A stretch of DNA of 35,460 nucleotides, taken from positions 1-35,460 of the forward strand of contig CAMDRF010000025.1 in assembly GCA_945906765.1 (NCBI GenBank), in the 5' to 3' direction. The first letter of the stretch is position 1; every line of letters starts with the position of its first letter. The translations under genes were made by a program, and so were the position numbers. The DNA comes from Nitrosovibrio sp. Nv4. Lineage in GTDB: Bacteria; Pseudomonadota; Gammaproteobacteria; Burkholderiales; SG8-39. Shown in pieces: positions 23,209-31,186 of the stretch. The notes under the pieces were generated by a model. It ran no database searches, was not told the DNA's origin, and was given only the letters and a program-made list of their open reading frames with translations.

Positions 23209-25998
23209 ATGGCTACCCCCGCCTCCCTGATCATCAACTTCCCCTACACGCGCCCGGCCCGCCACTGGCTGCAGGCACATGGCGGCGCGCTGTCGCTGGC
23301 CGAGGGCCGGCGCGACGCAGGCTACGAGATTTTCGACATCCGCAACAACACGCGGCGCACCGAATCGCTGGCCCTGGTGAACTCGATCCGCGAGCGCGTG
23401 GATGCGTGGCGTGCAAAGGAGTATCCGGGAATCACAAGCGTAACGCGCGGTCTGCTGGAACACTGGCACGATCGCTCGCCCGGCGTGCGCGATTTCCCCT
23501 TCTATTTCTGCCAGCTTGAGGCGATCGAGACCTTGATCTGGTGCGTGGAGGCGCCGGCGGAGTACAAGCAGGGGATTCAGATTCCGGGTGACGGCGGCGC
23601 GTGGGAGCGCCTGTGCAACAAGATGGCCACCGGCAGCGGCAAGACCGCGGTGATGGCGATGATCATAACCTGGCAGGTACTGAACGCTCTTACCTACCCG
23701 AAGCGGCCGAAGGACTTTTCTCGTGCGGTGTTCGTGGTCGCTCCCGGCCTTACCGTGAAAGAGCGGTTGCGGGTGCTTTACCCTGGCGACCCGGCGAATT
23801 ACTACGATGCCTTCGGCCTGTGTCCCTCGGACGCGCTACGGCAGAAGATCAACCAGGCCGAGGTGCTGGTCGAGAACTGGCACACGCTGATGCCCCTCAA
23901 GCAAACCGAGCGCTCGGTGGTGAGGAAGGGCGCGGAAAGCGACGAGGCCTATACGCGCCGCGTGCTCGGCAAGTTGGCGCTTTGTCGCGATATCTTCATC
24001 ATCAACGATGAGGCGCATCACGCCTACCGGATTCCGGCCGACATCAAGGTCAAGCGGACCGACGACTTCGACCCCGAGGAAGCCACGCGCTGGATCGAAG
24101 GGCTCGACCGCATCCACAAGACGCGCCGCATCCAGTGCTGCTTCGATCTTTCGGCAACGCCTTTTGCGCCGACCGGCAGGGCCAACACCGAGGAAGGCCT
24201 GTTCGCTTGGATCGTCTCGGACTTCGGCTTGAACGACGCGATCGAGGCAGGCCTCGTGAAGACGCCACGCATTGTGGTGCGCGACGACGCACTGCCCGAC
24301 GCCAGGACGCTGCGGCCAAAGCTCTACCATTTGTACCGCGATGCGGAGGTCGCGGAGGACCTCAACCGCCGCGGTGCGCAGCCGCATGAAGCGCTGCCGT
24401 CTCTGCTGCAAAAGGCGTACACGCTGCTTGGCGCTGACTGGCGCGAGACCGCCCGGCAATGGAAGGAATTGGGCCATGTATCGCCCCCGGTCATGCTGAC
24501 GGTATGCAACCGCACCGAGACGGCAGCACGCATCGAGCACTATTTCCGCAAGGGCGACGCACACTGGCCCGAGCTGCATGCGCCGGCCAAGACCCTGCGC
24601 GTCGACTCGCGCGTGCTCGAGAAAGCGGAGATCGGCGAGACGGCCGGCGCGGACAAGGACTACGAACAGGCGCTCAAAGCGATCGTGGCCGCTGCGGCCA
24701 TTCCGGAGGACCGCAAAACGCGGCTGACCGAACTCAAGAAAGAAGAATTGCTACGCGAGATCGTGGACAACGTCGGCAAGCGTGGCACCGCGGGCCAGGA
24801 TCTGCAGAACGTGGTGTCGGTGGCCATGCTGTCCGAGGGCTGGGACGCGAAGAACGTGACGCACATCATGGGGCTGCGCGCCTTTACCAGCCAGTTGCTG
24901 TGCGAGCAGGTGATCGGCCGCGGGCTGCGGCGGGTGTCCTACGAGACTGACAAGGACGGACTGTTCCTGCCCGAGTATGTGAACATCTTCGGCGTCCCGT
25001 TATCCATCTTCCAGGACGTGGGCGACGGCGGTGAGCCGCCGCCCCCACCCAAACCCAGCACGCAGATCGAGGCGCTGCCCGAGCGCAACGACCTGGAGAT
25101 CCGCTGGCCGAATGTGCTGCGCATCGACACGGTGGTCCGGCCGGTGCTGGCAATGGACTGGGACAAAGTCAAATCGCTCGAATTGGACCCGGCGCACACG
25201 CCGATCACCGCCGAGATCGCCCCTGCCTTGGGCGGCGCGACCGACTGGAACAAGATCCACATTATCGACCTCGAGCAGCTCCCGGAAGAGTTCCGTCTGC
25301 AACGGCTGACGTTCAAGGCGGCGCGCAAGGCCTTCGACGAGCTGGGCAGCCGCTTCAAGGGCAATCGCGAATACCTGGTGGTGCAACTCATCCGGCTGGT
25401 CGAGCAGTTTCTGCTCTCGGACAAACTGACGATTCCCTCGCTGTTCCACCAGGAGCCACTGCGCAAGCGGATCCTGATTGCGCTCAATATCGACGTGGTG
25501 GTGCAACATCTGCTGCGCTTCGTGGACGAGCAGAACCAGGAGCGTATCGAACCGGTGTTCGACGAGGAGTTTCCGATCGGATCGACGCGCAGCATGCGTA
25601 CCTGGTACACGACCAAGCCCTGCCATCCGACGCAGCGCTCGCAGATCAGCCACATGGTGGCGGACAGCGCCTGGGAGCAGTACGCCGCAAATGTTTTCGA
25701 AAAGAGCGACAAGATCGCGGCCTACGCCAAGAACGACCATCTCGGGTTTCAGGTGTACTACCTGTGGAATGGCGCACGCCGCCGCTTCGTACCGGATTTC
25801 CTCGTGCGCTTGGCCAGTAGCCGGATGCTGGTGCTGGAAGTGAAAGGCGAAGACTCCGAGCAGGACCGCGCCAAGCGCGCCGCACTCGATGCGTGGGTGA
25901 AGGGCGTCAACGCGAAGGGCGGGTTCGGAGTTTGGTGCTCGGACGTGGCGTTTCAGCCGGCACAGATGCAGGACATCGTTCAGCGGCACGCCGGCTAA
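23209..25998 (+). CDS. DEAD/DEAH-type helicase restriction subunit with C-terminal PD-(D/E)xK nuclease (Res-like)
   Basis: A 929-residue protein. Helicase motif I is MATGSGKT (residues about 139-146), motif II DEAH begins at D267 (IINDEAHHAY), motif III is LSATPF, and motifs V/VI are SEGWDAKNVTHI and CEQVIGRGLRR, an SF2 set as in type III Res subunits. Near the C-terminus P862-D863 (RRFVPDFL) and E877-V-K879 (LVLEVKGED) form a PD-(D/E)xK nuclease site. A proline-rich stretch (GEPPPPPKPS) separates the helicase from the next part. The ATG at 23209 lies 10 bases after the AlbA gene. An in-frame extension back to 22927 overlaps that gene by 270 bases and is rejected. Translocation-dependent cleavage of unmodified DNA is the family expectation. 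The overall type resembles the BPTD_3080-like restriction endonucleases. Confidence 0.85.
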   Translation: MATPASLIINFPYTRPARHWLQAHGGALSLAEGRRDAGYEIFDIRNNTRRTESLALVNSIRERVDAWRAKEYPGITSVTRGLLEHWHDRSPGVRDFPFYFCQLEAIETLIWCVEAPAEYKQGIQIPGDGGAWERLCNKMATGSGKTAVMAMIITWQVLNALTYPKRPKDFSRAVFVVAPGLTVKERLRVLYPGDPANYYDAFGLCPSDALRQKINQAEVLVENWHTLMPLKQTERSVVRKGAESDEAYTRRVLGKLALCRDIFIINDEAHHAYRIPADIKVKRTDDFDPEEATRWIEGLDRIHKTRRIQCCFDLSATPFAPTGRANTEEGLFAWIVSDFGLNDAIEAGLVKTPRIVVRDDALPDARTLRPKLYHLYRDAEVAEDLNRRGAQPHEALPSLLQKAYTLLGADWRETARQWKELGHVSPPVMLTVCNRTETAARIEHYFRKGDAHWPELHAPAKTLRVDSRVLEKAEIGETAGADKDYEQALKAIVAAAAIPEDRKTRLTELKKEELLREIVDNVGKRGTAGQDLQNVVSVAMLSEGWDAKNVTHIMGLRAFTSQLLCEQVIGRGLRRVSYETDKDGLFLPEYVNIFGVPLSIFQDVGDGGEPPPPPKPSTQIEALPERNDLEIRWPNVLRIDTVVRPVLAMDWDKVKSLELDPAHTPITAEIAPALGGATDWNKIHIIDLEQLPEEFRLQRLTFKAARKAFDELGSRFKGNREYLVVQLIRLVEQFLLSDKLTIPSLFHQEPLRKRILIALNIDVVVQHLLRFVDEQNQERIEPVFDEEFPIGSTRSMRTWYTTKPCHPTQRSQISHMVADSAWEQYAANVFEKSDKIAAYAKNDHLGFQVYYLWNGARRRFVPDFLVRLASSRMLVLEVKGEDSEQDRAKRAALDAWVKGVNAKGGFGVWCSDVAFQPAQMQDIVQRHAG

Positions 25999-26019
25999 GA
26001 TACGAATCGGACTACAACG

Positions 26020-26271
26020 ATGAACACCATCTCGATGCGCCTTCCCGACGACATGCTGCGCGAACTGGACCGGCGCGCGGCGCTGCTCAAACTGAGCCGG
26101 ACGGAGTACATTCGTACGGCCGTGCGGGCGATGAACCGGGCGGTGGACGAAAAGCACCACAGGGCGCGCATTCGCAGCGCGTCGCTGCGCGTGCGCGCCG
26201 AAAGCCTCAGGGTCAACGCCGAGTTCTCGCACCTTGAGGCACCGGGCTGGCGGAAATCTACTGCCCGTTGA
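26020..26271 (+). CDS. ribbon-helix-helix (CopG/Arc-type) DNA-binding protein
   Basis: An 83-residue protein starting 21 bases after the helicase-nuclease gene. MNTISMRLPDDMLRELDRRA followed by LKLSRTEYIRTAVRAM is a clear ribbon-helix-helix: a strand (NTISMRL) and two helices, as in CopG-family antitoxins. An arginine-rich C-terminus follows. Such proteins usually precede a PemK/MazF- or ParE-type toxin. None is present: the next gene is convergent and overlaps its last 14 bases. It may be an orphaned antitoxin or a repressor for the restriction cassette. Confidence 0.75.
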   Translation: MNTISMRLPDDMLRELDRRAALLKLSRTEYIRTAVRAMNRAVDEKHHRARIRSASLRVRAESLRVNAEFSHLEAPGWRKSTAR

Positions 26272-27097
26272 AAAAGCGCTCCACCAGCGCGAACTGATCC
26301 GGCACATTGAGCGCGGGCGCGTGCCCGCAGCCGGGAATCGTCACCACCACCGCGCGCGGGCCCCGCGATCGCATCGCCTCCGCAACCTCGGGCAGCAGCA
26401 GGTCCGAGGTCTCGCCGCGCAGGCACAAAGTCGGCACGTCGATCGCGTCCCACGCGGCCCATTGGTCGTAGTCGTGCGGATGAGCGGTGAATTGCAGCAC
26501 CATCTTCGGGTCATAGTGCGGCGTCACCTTGCCCTCGGCGGTACGCCTGGCTGAGGTTTCGGCAAGACGCCGCCACTGCTCGTCCGACAGCCAGCCATAC
26601 GGCTTGTAAACCTCGCGGAAGTACTGCTCCAGCTCGCTCACCAGATCGAACTGCGGCGGGTTGCCGGCATAACTGCGAATGCGGCTCACGGCCGCCGCGC
26701 CGAGTTTCGGCCCGATATCGTTCAGGATCAGCCGCCGGATGCGGCCCTTCAGCGCGCCGGCCGCAAGCTTGATGCCGATCGCTCCGCCCATCGACGTTCC
26801 TAGCCAGTGCAGCTCGCGAACGCCCAGCTGGTCGATCAAGGACACCGCCAGGCGCGAGTAGAAATCCAGGCAATACTCCTTCTCGGGCGCCGGGCTCCAT
26901 TGCGACAGGCCGCGGCCGATGGTGTCCGGGCAGATGACCCGGAAACGGGAGGCGAGATGCCGCGCGATTTCATCCATGTCCCGGCCGGTGCGCGCCAGGC
27001 CATGCCAGGCGATCACGGTGGACGAATGTTCCGCCCCCCATTGCGTGTAGTGGATCTCCCGGCCTTCGCATGCAAGATAGTGGGAACTGCAGTTCAT
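26258..27097 (-). CDS. alpha/beta hydrolase
   Basis: A 279-residue alpha/beta-hydrolase-fold protein. The nucleophile elbow is GTSMGG (serine flanked by glycines), the oxyanion region is AWHGLARTGRDMDE, the acid is probably in the strand before GETSDLLLPE (the D of ETSD), and the histidine is in GCGHAP. ATG at 27097 with AAGGA directly before it. A longer frame upstream would overlap degQ remnants. Its start overlaps the stop of a livM-like fragment as ATGA, so it once belonged to a branched-chain amino-acid transport operon. The substrate is unknown. Its tail overlaps the convergent ribbon-helix-helix gene. Confidence 0.85.
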   Translation of the reverse strand: MNCSSHYLACEGREIHYTQWGAEHSSTVIAWHGLARTGRDMDEIARHLASRFRVICPDTIGRGLSQWSPAPEKEYCLDFYSRLAVSLIDQLGVRELHWLGTSMGGAIGIKLAAGALKGRIRRLILNDIGPKLGAAAVSRIRSYAGNPPQFDLVSELEQYFREVYKPYGWLSDEQWRRLAETSARRTAEGKVTPHYDPKMVLQFTAHPHDYDQWAAWDAIDVPTLCLRGETSDLLLPEVAEAMRSRGPRAVVVTIPGCGHAPALNVPDQFALVERFFNGQ

Positions 27098-27192
27098 TTC
27101 CTTACCCTGGCGCGCAACTGACCCACGATGCCGTGAGGAAAGTAGTAGACCGAAAGGACGAACAGCACGCCCAGCCAGAAACCCCAAGCAGG
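27094..27192 (-). pseudogene. C-terminal remnant of a branched-chain amino-acid ABC permease (LivM-like)
   Basis: On the minus strand this reads PAWGFWLGVLFVLSVYYFP, then HGIVGQLRARVRK and a TGA that overlaps the hydrolase ATG. The last membrane helix followed by FP-x-G-[IL]-x-G-x-L-R is the usual C-terminal end of LivM permeases. Only about 32 codons survive, starting about 10 bases after the degQ stop, so the rest was lost at a junction with degQ. Confidence 0.65.
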
Positions 27193-27202
27193 CAATAACG
27201 CG

Positions 27203-28378
27203 CTATTCGGCGCGCGCCTGGGGCTTGGGGCGGCGGCCGATGGTGACCATGAGTTCCAAGTCTTGACCTTTGCGCTTTAACATCAGCTTTGAGGCGCTTC
27301 CTGGCGCAATACCTGTAACGACATTCAGAACATCTTTCGGATCTGAAATCTGTTTGCCGTCGATCGCAACCAATACGTCTCCGAGCGTGATGCCGGCTTT
27401 ATCTGCTGGACTGCCGCGGACAATCTCATTGATGATCGCCCCTCGAAGGGCTCCGAGCTTGAACGATTCAGCGATCTCCGGCGTGATGGCCTGCAATCCG
27501 ACCCCGATCCAGCCGCGTGTCACGGACCCTGTCTTGATGATCTGCTCCATCACCGTCTTCGCCATGGATGCGGGGATCGCGAGACCAATGCCGATCGAGC
27601 CGCCGGTCTGGGAAAGGATCGCGGAATTGATGCCGACCAGGTTGCCGCGCGCGTCGACCAGGGCGCCTCCCGAATTTCCCTGGTTGATTGCGGCGTCGGT
27701 CTGAATGAAATTCTCGAATGTGTTGATGCCAAGGCCGGTTCGGCCGAGGGCGGAGACGATCCCCGAGGTGACGGTCTGGCCGATGCCGAGCGGATTACCG
27801 ATCGCCAGCACGATGTCGCCGACGCGCAGGTTCTCGGAGGAGCCGAAGGTGATTGCAGGCAGGTTCAGGGCTTCGACGCGTAGTACCGCAATGTCAGTGT
27901 CAGGGTCGCTGCCGACCACTTTGGCGAGCAGCTTCTTGCCGTCCGGAGTTGCTATCTCGATTTCATCGGCCGCATTTACCACGTGATGGTTGGTCAAGAT
28001 GTAGCCGGCCGAGCTCACGATCACGCCGGAACCCAAGCCCGCCGCGCGTTGCGTGTCGTCGCCAAGCTGATCGCCGAAAAAACGCCGCCAGACTGGATCG
28101 TTCAGTATGGGATTGCGCGGTACCCGTACCTCTTTCGAGGTGAAGATGCTCACGACCGAGGGTGCCGCCTTGCGCACCGCCTCGTGGTACGAGTCCGCGC
28201 GCGGGCCACTGGCTCCGCCCTGCGGCGCGGTCTCCTGCTGCAGTACCGCGACCCTGGGTCCGTCGCCCGTCAGGCCGGCGCGCGTCGGCAACCATTCGGG
28301 CTTGAGCGTGGAGACCACGAACAGCACCGCCAGGCAGATCGTGGCGGTCTGAGAAAAGATGATCCAGAGGCGGCGCAT
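27203..28378 (-). CDS. degQ: S1C serine protease, DegQ/DegS-like, membrane-anchored, one PDZ domain
   Basis: A 391-residue periplasmic protease of the HtrA family. An N-terminal hydrophobic helix (about 5-23, WIIFSQTATICLAVLFVVS) serves as anchor or signal. The catalytic triad is H132 (TNHHVV), D162 (SDPDTDIAVL) and S236 (GNSGGAL). A single PDZ domain follows (about 290-380, RGWIGVGLQAITPE to the end). One PDZ plus an anchor is the layout of DegS/AlgW-type proteases, so a stress-sensing role is possible, although genes at this locus are generally called Do-like or degQ. The ATG at 28378 precedes the membrane segment, and the in-frame extension to 28915 would run over petA and is rejected. It is divergent from petABC. 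Confidence 0.92.
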   Translation of the reverse strand: MRRLWIIFSQTATICLAVLFVVSTLKPEWLPTRAGLTGDGPRVAVLQQETAPQGGASGPRADSYHEAVRKAAPSVVSIFTSKEVRVPRNPILNDPVWRRFFGDQLGDDTQRAAGLGSGVIVSSAGYILTNHHVVNAADEIEIATPDGKKLLAKVVGSDPDTDIAVLRVEALNLPAITFGSSENLRVGDIVLAIGNPLGIGQTVTSGIVSALGRTGLGINTFENFIQTDAAINQGNSGGALVDARGNLVGINSAILSQTGGSIGIGLAIPASMAKTVMEQIIKTGSVTRGWIGVGLQAITPEIAESFKLGALRGAIINEIVRGSPADKAGITLGDVLVAIDGKQISDPKDVLNVVTGIAPGSASKLMLKRKGQDLELMVTIGRRPKPQARAE

Positions 28379-28436
28379 GGGATGATGCAATCTAGCATAT
28401 TTTACCTTTTGTTTTAACCACTTAGGCGTGAAAACG

Positions 28437-28465
28437 TGGACATTCCCGCAGTGGAACGCTAGAAT
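28437..28465 (+). promoter_or_regulatory. sigma-70 promoter for petABC
   Basis: TGGACA (28437-28442) and TAGAAT (28460-28465) are separated by exactly 17 bases. Each differs from consensus at one position. The expected start near 28472 gives a leader of about 45 bases before petA. Confidence 0.6.
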
Positions 28466-28517
28466 CGCCGCTGCTGCGCTTCCCACCTCGTCACTCACCC
28501 CTTGAGCAGAAGCCTCC

Positions 28518-29108
28518 ATGAGCAAAAAAAAGATCGATAACACACGGCGCAACCTGATTGTCGCCACCACGGCAGTCGCGGGCGCGGCGGGCGCGGGCGT
28601 CGCCATACCGTTCGCCTGGAGCTGGTGGCCTTCGGAGCGCGCCAAGGCCGCCGGCGGGCCGGTCGAAGCCGACATCTCGAACCTCGCGCCGGGCGAACTG
28701 GCGGTGGTCGAGTGGCGCGGCAAGCCGGTGTGGATCATGCGCCGCACGAAGGAAATGCTGGAGGCGGTCCGCAAGGCCGACGACAAGGTCACCGATCCGA
28801 AGTCCGACGTTCCCCTGCAGCCCGAGTACGCGAAAAACGAGAACCGCTCGATCAAGCCCGAGTTTCTGGTGCTGGTCGGCATCTGCACCCACCTTGGCTG
28901 CTCGCCGCAGAGCAAGCCCGCAGAAGCGAAGGGCGAAATGGGCTCGGACTGGGCGGGCGGGTTTCTCTGCGCCTGCCACGGTTCGAAGTTCGACCTCGCG
29001 GGGCGCGTCTACAAGGGAGCGCCGGCGCCGGTCAACCTCGAGGTGCCGCCGCACACCTACCTGTCGGACGGCACCATCCTCATCGGCGAAGACAAGAAAG
29101 GGGCGTAG
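28518..29108 (+). CDS. petA: ubiquinol-cytochrome c reductase iron-sulfur (Rieske) subunit PetA
   Basis: A 196-residue Rieske protein of the cytochrome bc1 complex, which passes electrons from ubiquinol to cytochrome c1. An N-terminal twin-arginine signal (NTRRNLIVATTAVAGAAGAG) doubles as membrane anchor and implies export by TatABC. The [2Fe-2S] ligands are C123 and H125 in CTHLGC and C151 and H154 in CACHGSKFD, with C128 and C153 for the stabilising disulfide. Its length is normal. petB follows three bases later. Confidence 0.97.
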   Translation: MSKKKIDNTRRNLIVATTAVAGAAGAGVAIPFAWSWWPSERAKAAGGPVEADISNLAPGELAVVEWRGKPVWIMRRTKEMLEAVRKADDKVTDPKSDVPLQPEYAKNENRSIKPEFLVLVGICTHLGCSPQSKPAEAKGEMGSDWAGGFLCACHGSKFDLAGRVYKGAPAPVNLEVPPHTYLSDGTILIGEDKKGA

Positions 29109-29111
29109 CAC

Positions 29112-30386
29112 ATGGCCAGCCGTCTGATGGCGCTGTGGGACTGGTTCGATTCCAGGATGCCCTCGGTCGCGGAGGAATTCCGCAAGCACATGGCCGAGTA
29201 CTACGCGCCGAAGAACTTCAACTTCTGGTACTTTTTCGGCGCGTTTTCGATCCTGCTGCTCGGGATCCAGATCGTCTCGGGCATCTTCCTGACGATGCAC
29301 TACAAGCCCGACGCCAACCTCGCCTTCGGCTCGGTCGAGTACATCATGCGCGACGTGCCCGGCGGCTGGCTGATCCGCTACATCCACTCGACCGGCGCTT
29401 CGGCGTTCTTCGCCGTGGTCTACCTGCACATGTTCCGCGGCCTGCTCTACGGCTCGTACAAGCAGCCGCGGGAGCTGGTGTGGATTTTCGGCGTGCTGCT
29501 CTACCTCACGCTGATGGCCGAAGCCTTTCTGGGTTACCTCCTGCCCTGGGGCCAGATGTCGTACTGGGGCGCGCAGGTGATCGTGAACCTGTTCGCCGTC
29601 ATCCCGTTCATCGGGCCGGACCTGGCGCTGTGGATCCGCGGCGACTACGTGGTGGGCGACGCGACGCTGAACCGCTTTTTCGCGCTGCACGTGATCGCGG
29701 TCCCGCTGGTGCTGCTCGGGCTGGTGGCGGCGCACATCCTGGCGCTGCACGACGTCGGCTCCAACAACCCGGACGGCATCGAGATCAAGAAGAAAAAGGG
29801 CCCCGACGGCCATCCGCTCGACGGCATTCCGTTCCACCCGTACTACACGGTCAAGGACATCGCCGGCGCGGTCCTGTTCATGATGGTGCTCTGCGCGGTC
29901 CTGTTCTTCGTACCGGAGATGGGCGGCTACTTCCTCGAGTACAACAACTTTGTCCCCGCCGATCCGCTCAAGACCCCCGCGCACATCGCGCCGCTCTGGT
30001 ACTTCACGCCGTTCTACTCGATCCTGCGCGCGGTGCCGCCGCTGTTCAACTCGCAGTTCCCCGGCGTGGCCCTGTTCGGCCTGTCGACGATGATCCTGTT
30101 CCTCCTGCCCTGGCTCGACCGCAGCCCGGTGAAGTCGATCCGCTACCGCGGGGTGCTGTTCAAGAGCGCGGTGGCGATCTTCGTCATCACCTTCCTCGTG
30201 CTCGGCTACCTCGGCACCGAACCGGTGACGGTGTGGGGCCAGTTCGGTTCCTGGCTGGGTTACGCCGATGTGGCTACCGTGGTGGCGCGGATCTTCACGC
30301 TGCTCTACTTCGCATTCTTCTTCCTGATGCCCTGGTATACGGCGATCGACAAATGCAAGCCCGAGCCGGACAGGGTGACGATGTGA
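29112..30386 (+). CDS. petB: cytochrome b subunit of bc1 complex PetB
   Basis: A 424-residue, eight-helix membrane protein with two b hemes. Heme ligand histidines are in the second helix (IHSTGASAFFAVVYLHMF) and the fourth (LHVIAVPLVLLGLVAAHILA). The Qo-site motif is P294-L-W-Y297 (APLWYFTPFYSILRA) where mitochondria and many bacteria have PEWY. A full-length cytochrome b without the split seen in b6f complexes. It follows petA closely and petC starts eight bases after its stop, so the three are one operon. Confidence 0.97.
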   Translation: MASRLMALWDWFDSRMPSVAEEFRKHMAEYYAPKNFNFWYFFGAFSILLLGIQIVSGIFLTMHYKPDANLAFGSVEYIMRDVPGGWLIRYIHSTGASAFFAVVYLHMFRGLLYGSYKQPRELVWIFGVLLYLTLMAEAFLGYLLPWGQMSYWGAQVIVNLFAVIPFIGPDLALWIRGDYVVGDATLNRFFALHVIAVPLVLLGLVAAHILALHDVGSNNPDGIEIKKKKGPDGHPLDGIPFHPYYTVKDIAGAVLFMMVLCAVLFFVPEMGGYFLEYNNFVPADPLKTPAHIAPLWYFTPFYSILRAVPPLFNSQFPGVALFGLSTMILFLLPWLDRSPVKSIRYRGVLFKSAVAIFVITFLVLGYLGTEPVTVWGQFGSWLGYADVATVVARIFTLLYFAFFFLMPWYTAIDKCKPEPDRVTM

Positions 30387-30394
30387 GGCGCGCC

Positions 30395-31114
30395 ATGAAA
30401 AATTTGTTCCTTGCGCTTCTTTTCGTTCCGACCTTCGCCACGGCCTCCGAAGCCGGCTACCGCCTCGATCGCGCGCCGATCGATACGCGGGATCTGCTTA
30501 GCCTGCAGGCGGGCGCGCGCACCTTCGTCAACTACTGCCTCAACTGCCACAGCGCGCAGTACATGCGCTACAACCGGCTTACCGACCTCGGCCTCACCGA
30601 ATCGCAGATCCGCGACAACCTGATTTTTACCGACGCCAAGGTCGGCGACACGATGAAGGTCGCACTCAACGCGAAAGATGGCAAGGCCATGTTCGGCGCC
30701 GCGCCGCCGGACCTGAGCGTGATCGGCCGCTCGCGCGGCGCCGACTGGCTCTACTCCTACCTGCGCGCCTTCTACCGCGACGAGAAGTCCCCGACCGGTT
30801 GGAACAACGCCGTGTTTCCGCAGGTGGCGATGGCGCATGCGCTGTGGTCCCTGCAGGGCGAGCGCGGGCTGGTGGTCGTGGCGGGCAAGAACCACGGCCC
30901 TGCAGAATACCAATGGAGCCGGATTTCCGCCGGGACGCAGAACACGGTGCAGTACGACACCACCGTGCGGGATCTCGTCAACTTTCTCGTCTACATTGGC
31001 GAGCCCGCCGCCAACGACCGTAAGCGGATCGGGATCGTGGTGCTGTTCGCGCTCCTGATCCTGTTCGTCTTTGCCTACCTGCTGAAGAAGGAATACTGGA
31101 AAGACGTGAAGTAA
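30395..31114 (+). CDS. petC: cytochrome c1 PetC
   Basis: A 239-residue c-type cytochrome of the bc1 complex. It has an N-terminal signal peptide (about 18 residues, ending FATASEA) and a heme site C48-x2-C51-H52 (NYCLNCHSAQYMRYNRL). A C-terminal anchor helix (IGIVVLFALLILFVFAYLL) is followed by KKEYWKDVK. The ATG at 30395 lies directly before the signal sequence. The very long open frame that continues upstream through petA and petB is out of frame with those genes and not coding. A strong terminator follows. Confidence 0.96.
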   Translation: MKNLFLALLFVPTFATASEAGYRLDRAPIDTRDLLSLQAGARTFVNYCLNCHSAQYMRYNRLTDLGLTESQIRDNLIFTDAKVGDTMKVALNAKDGKAMFGAAPPDLSVIGRSRGADWLYSYLRAFYRDEKSPTGWNNAVFPQVAMAHALWSLQGERGLVVVAGKNHGPAEYQWSRISAGTQNTVQYDTTVRDLVNFLVYIGEPAANDRKRIGIVVLFALLILFVFAYLLKKEYWKDVK

Positions 31115-31137
31115 CTTTGCTGTTGAATTGAATTGAT

Positions 31138-31164
31138 AAAAGCCGGGCGCCGCCCGGCTTTTAT
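31138..31164 (+). terminator. intrinsic terminator after petC
   Basis: AAAAGCCGGG (31138-31147) pairs perfectly with CCCGGCTTTT (31153-31162) around a five-base loop, with T-rich sequence on the 3' side. The A-tract/T-tract symmetry would let it work in either direction. Confidence 0.85.
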
Positions 31165-31186
31165 CTCTGTCTAGGAACCCCGCGTC

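Noticed and set aside
25000-26307. 435-codon minus-strand open frame over the helicase-nuclease gene
   Set aside because: Antisense to a gene with a full set of helicase and nuclease motifs, and has no domain itself.
28379-28915. N-terminal extension of the DegQ frame
   Set aside because: It would run across the petA promoter and into petA on the other strand. The membrane segment begins right after the ATG at 28378.
28491-29984. 497-codon minus-strand open frame over petA/petB
   Set aside because: Low-complexity histidine/arginine/valine-rich shadow of the pet genes with no motif.
28625-30394. Long plus-strand open frame leading into petC
   Set aside because: It overlaps petA and petB out of frame. 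The petC product starts at 30395 with a clear signal peptide, so the upstream part is not coding.
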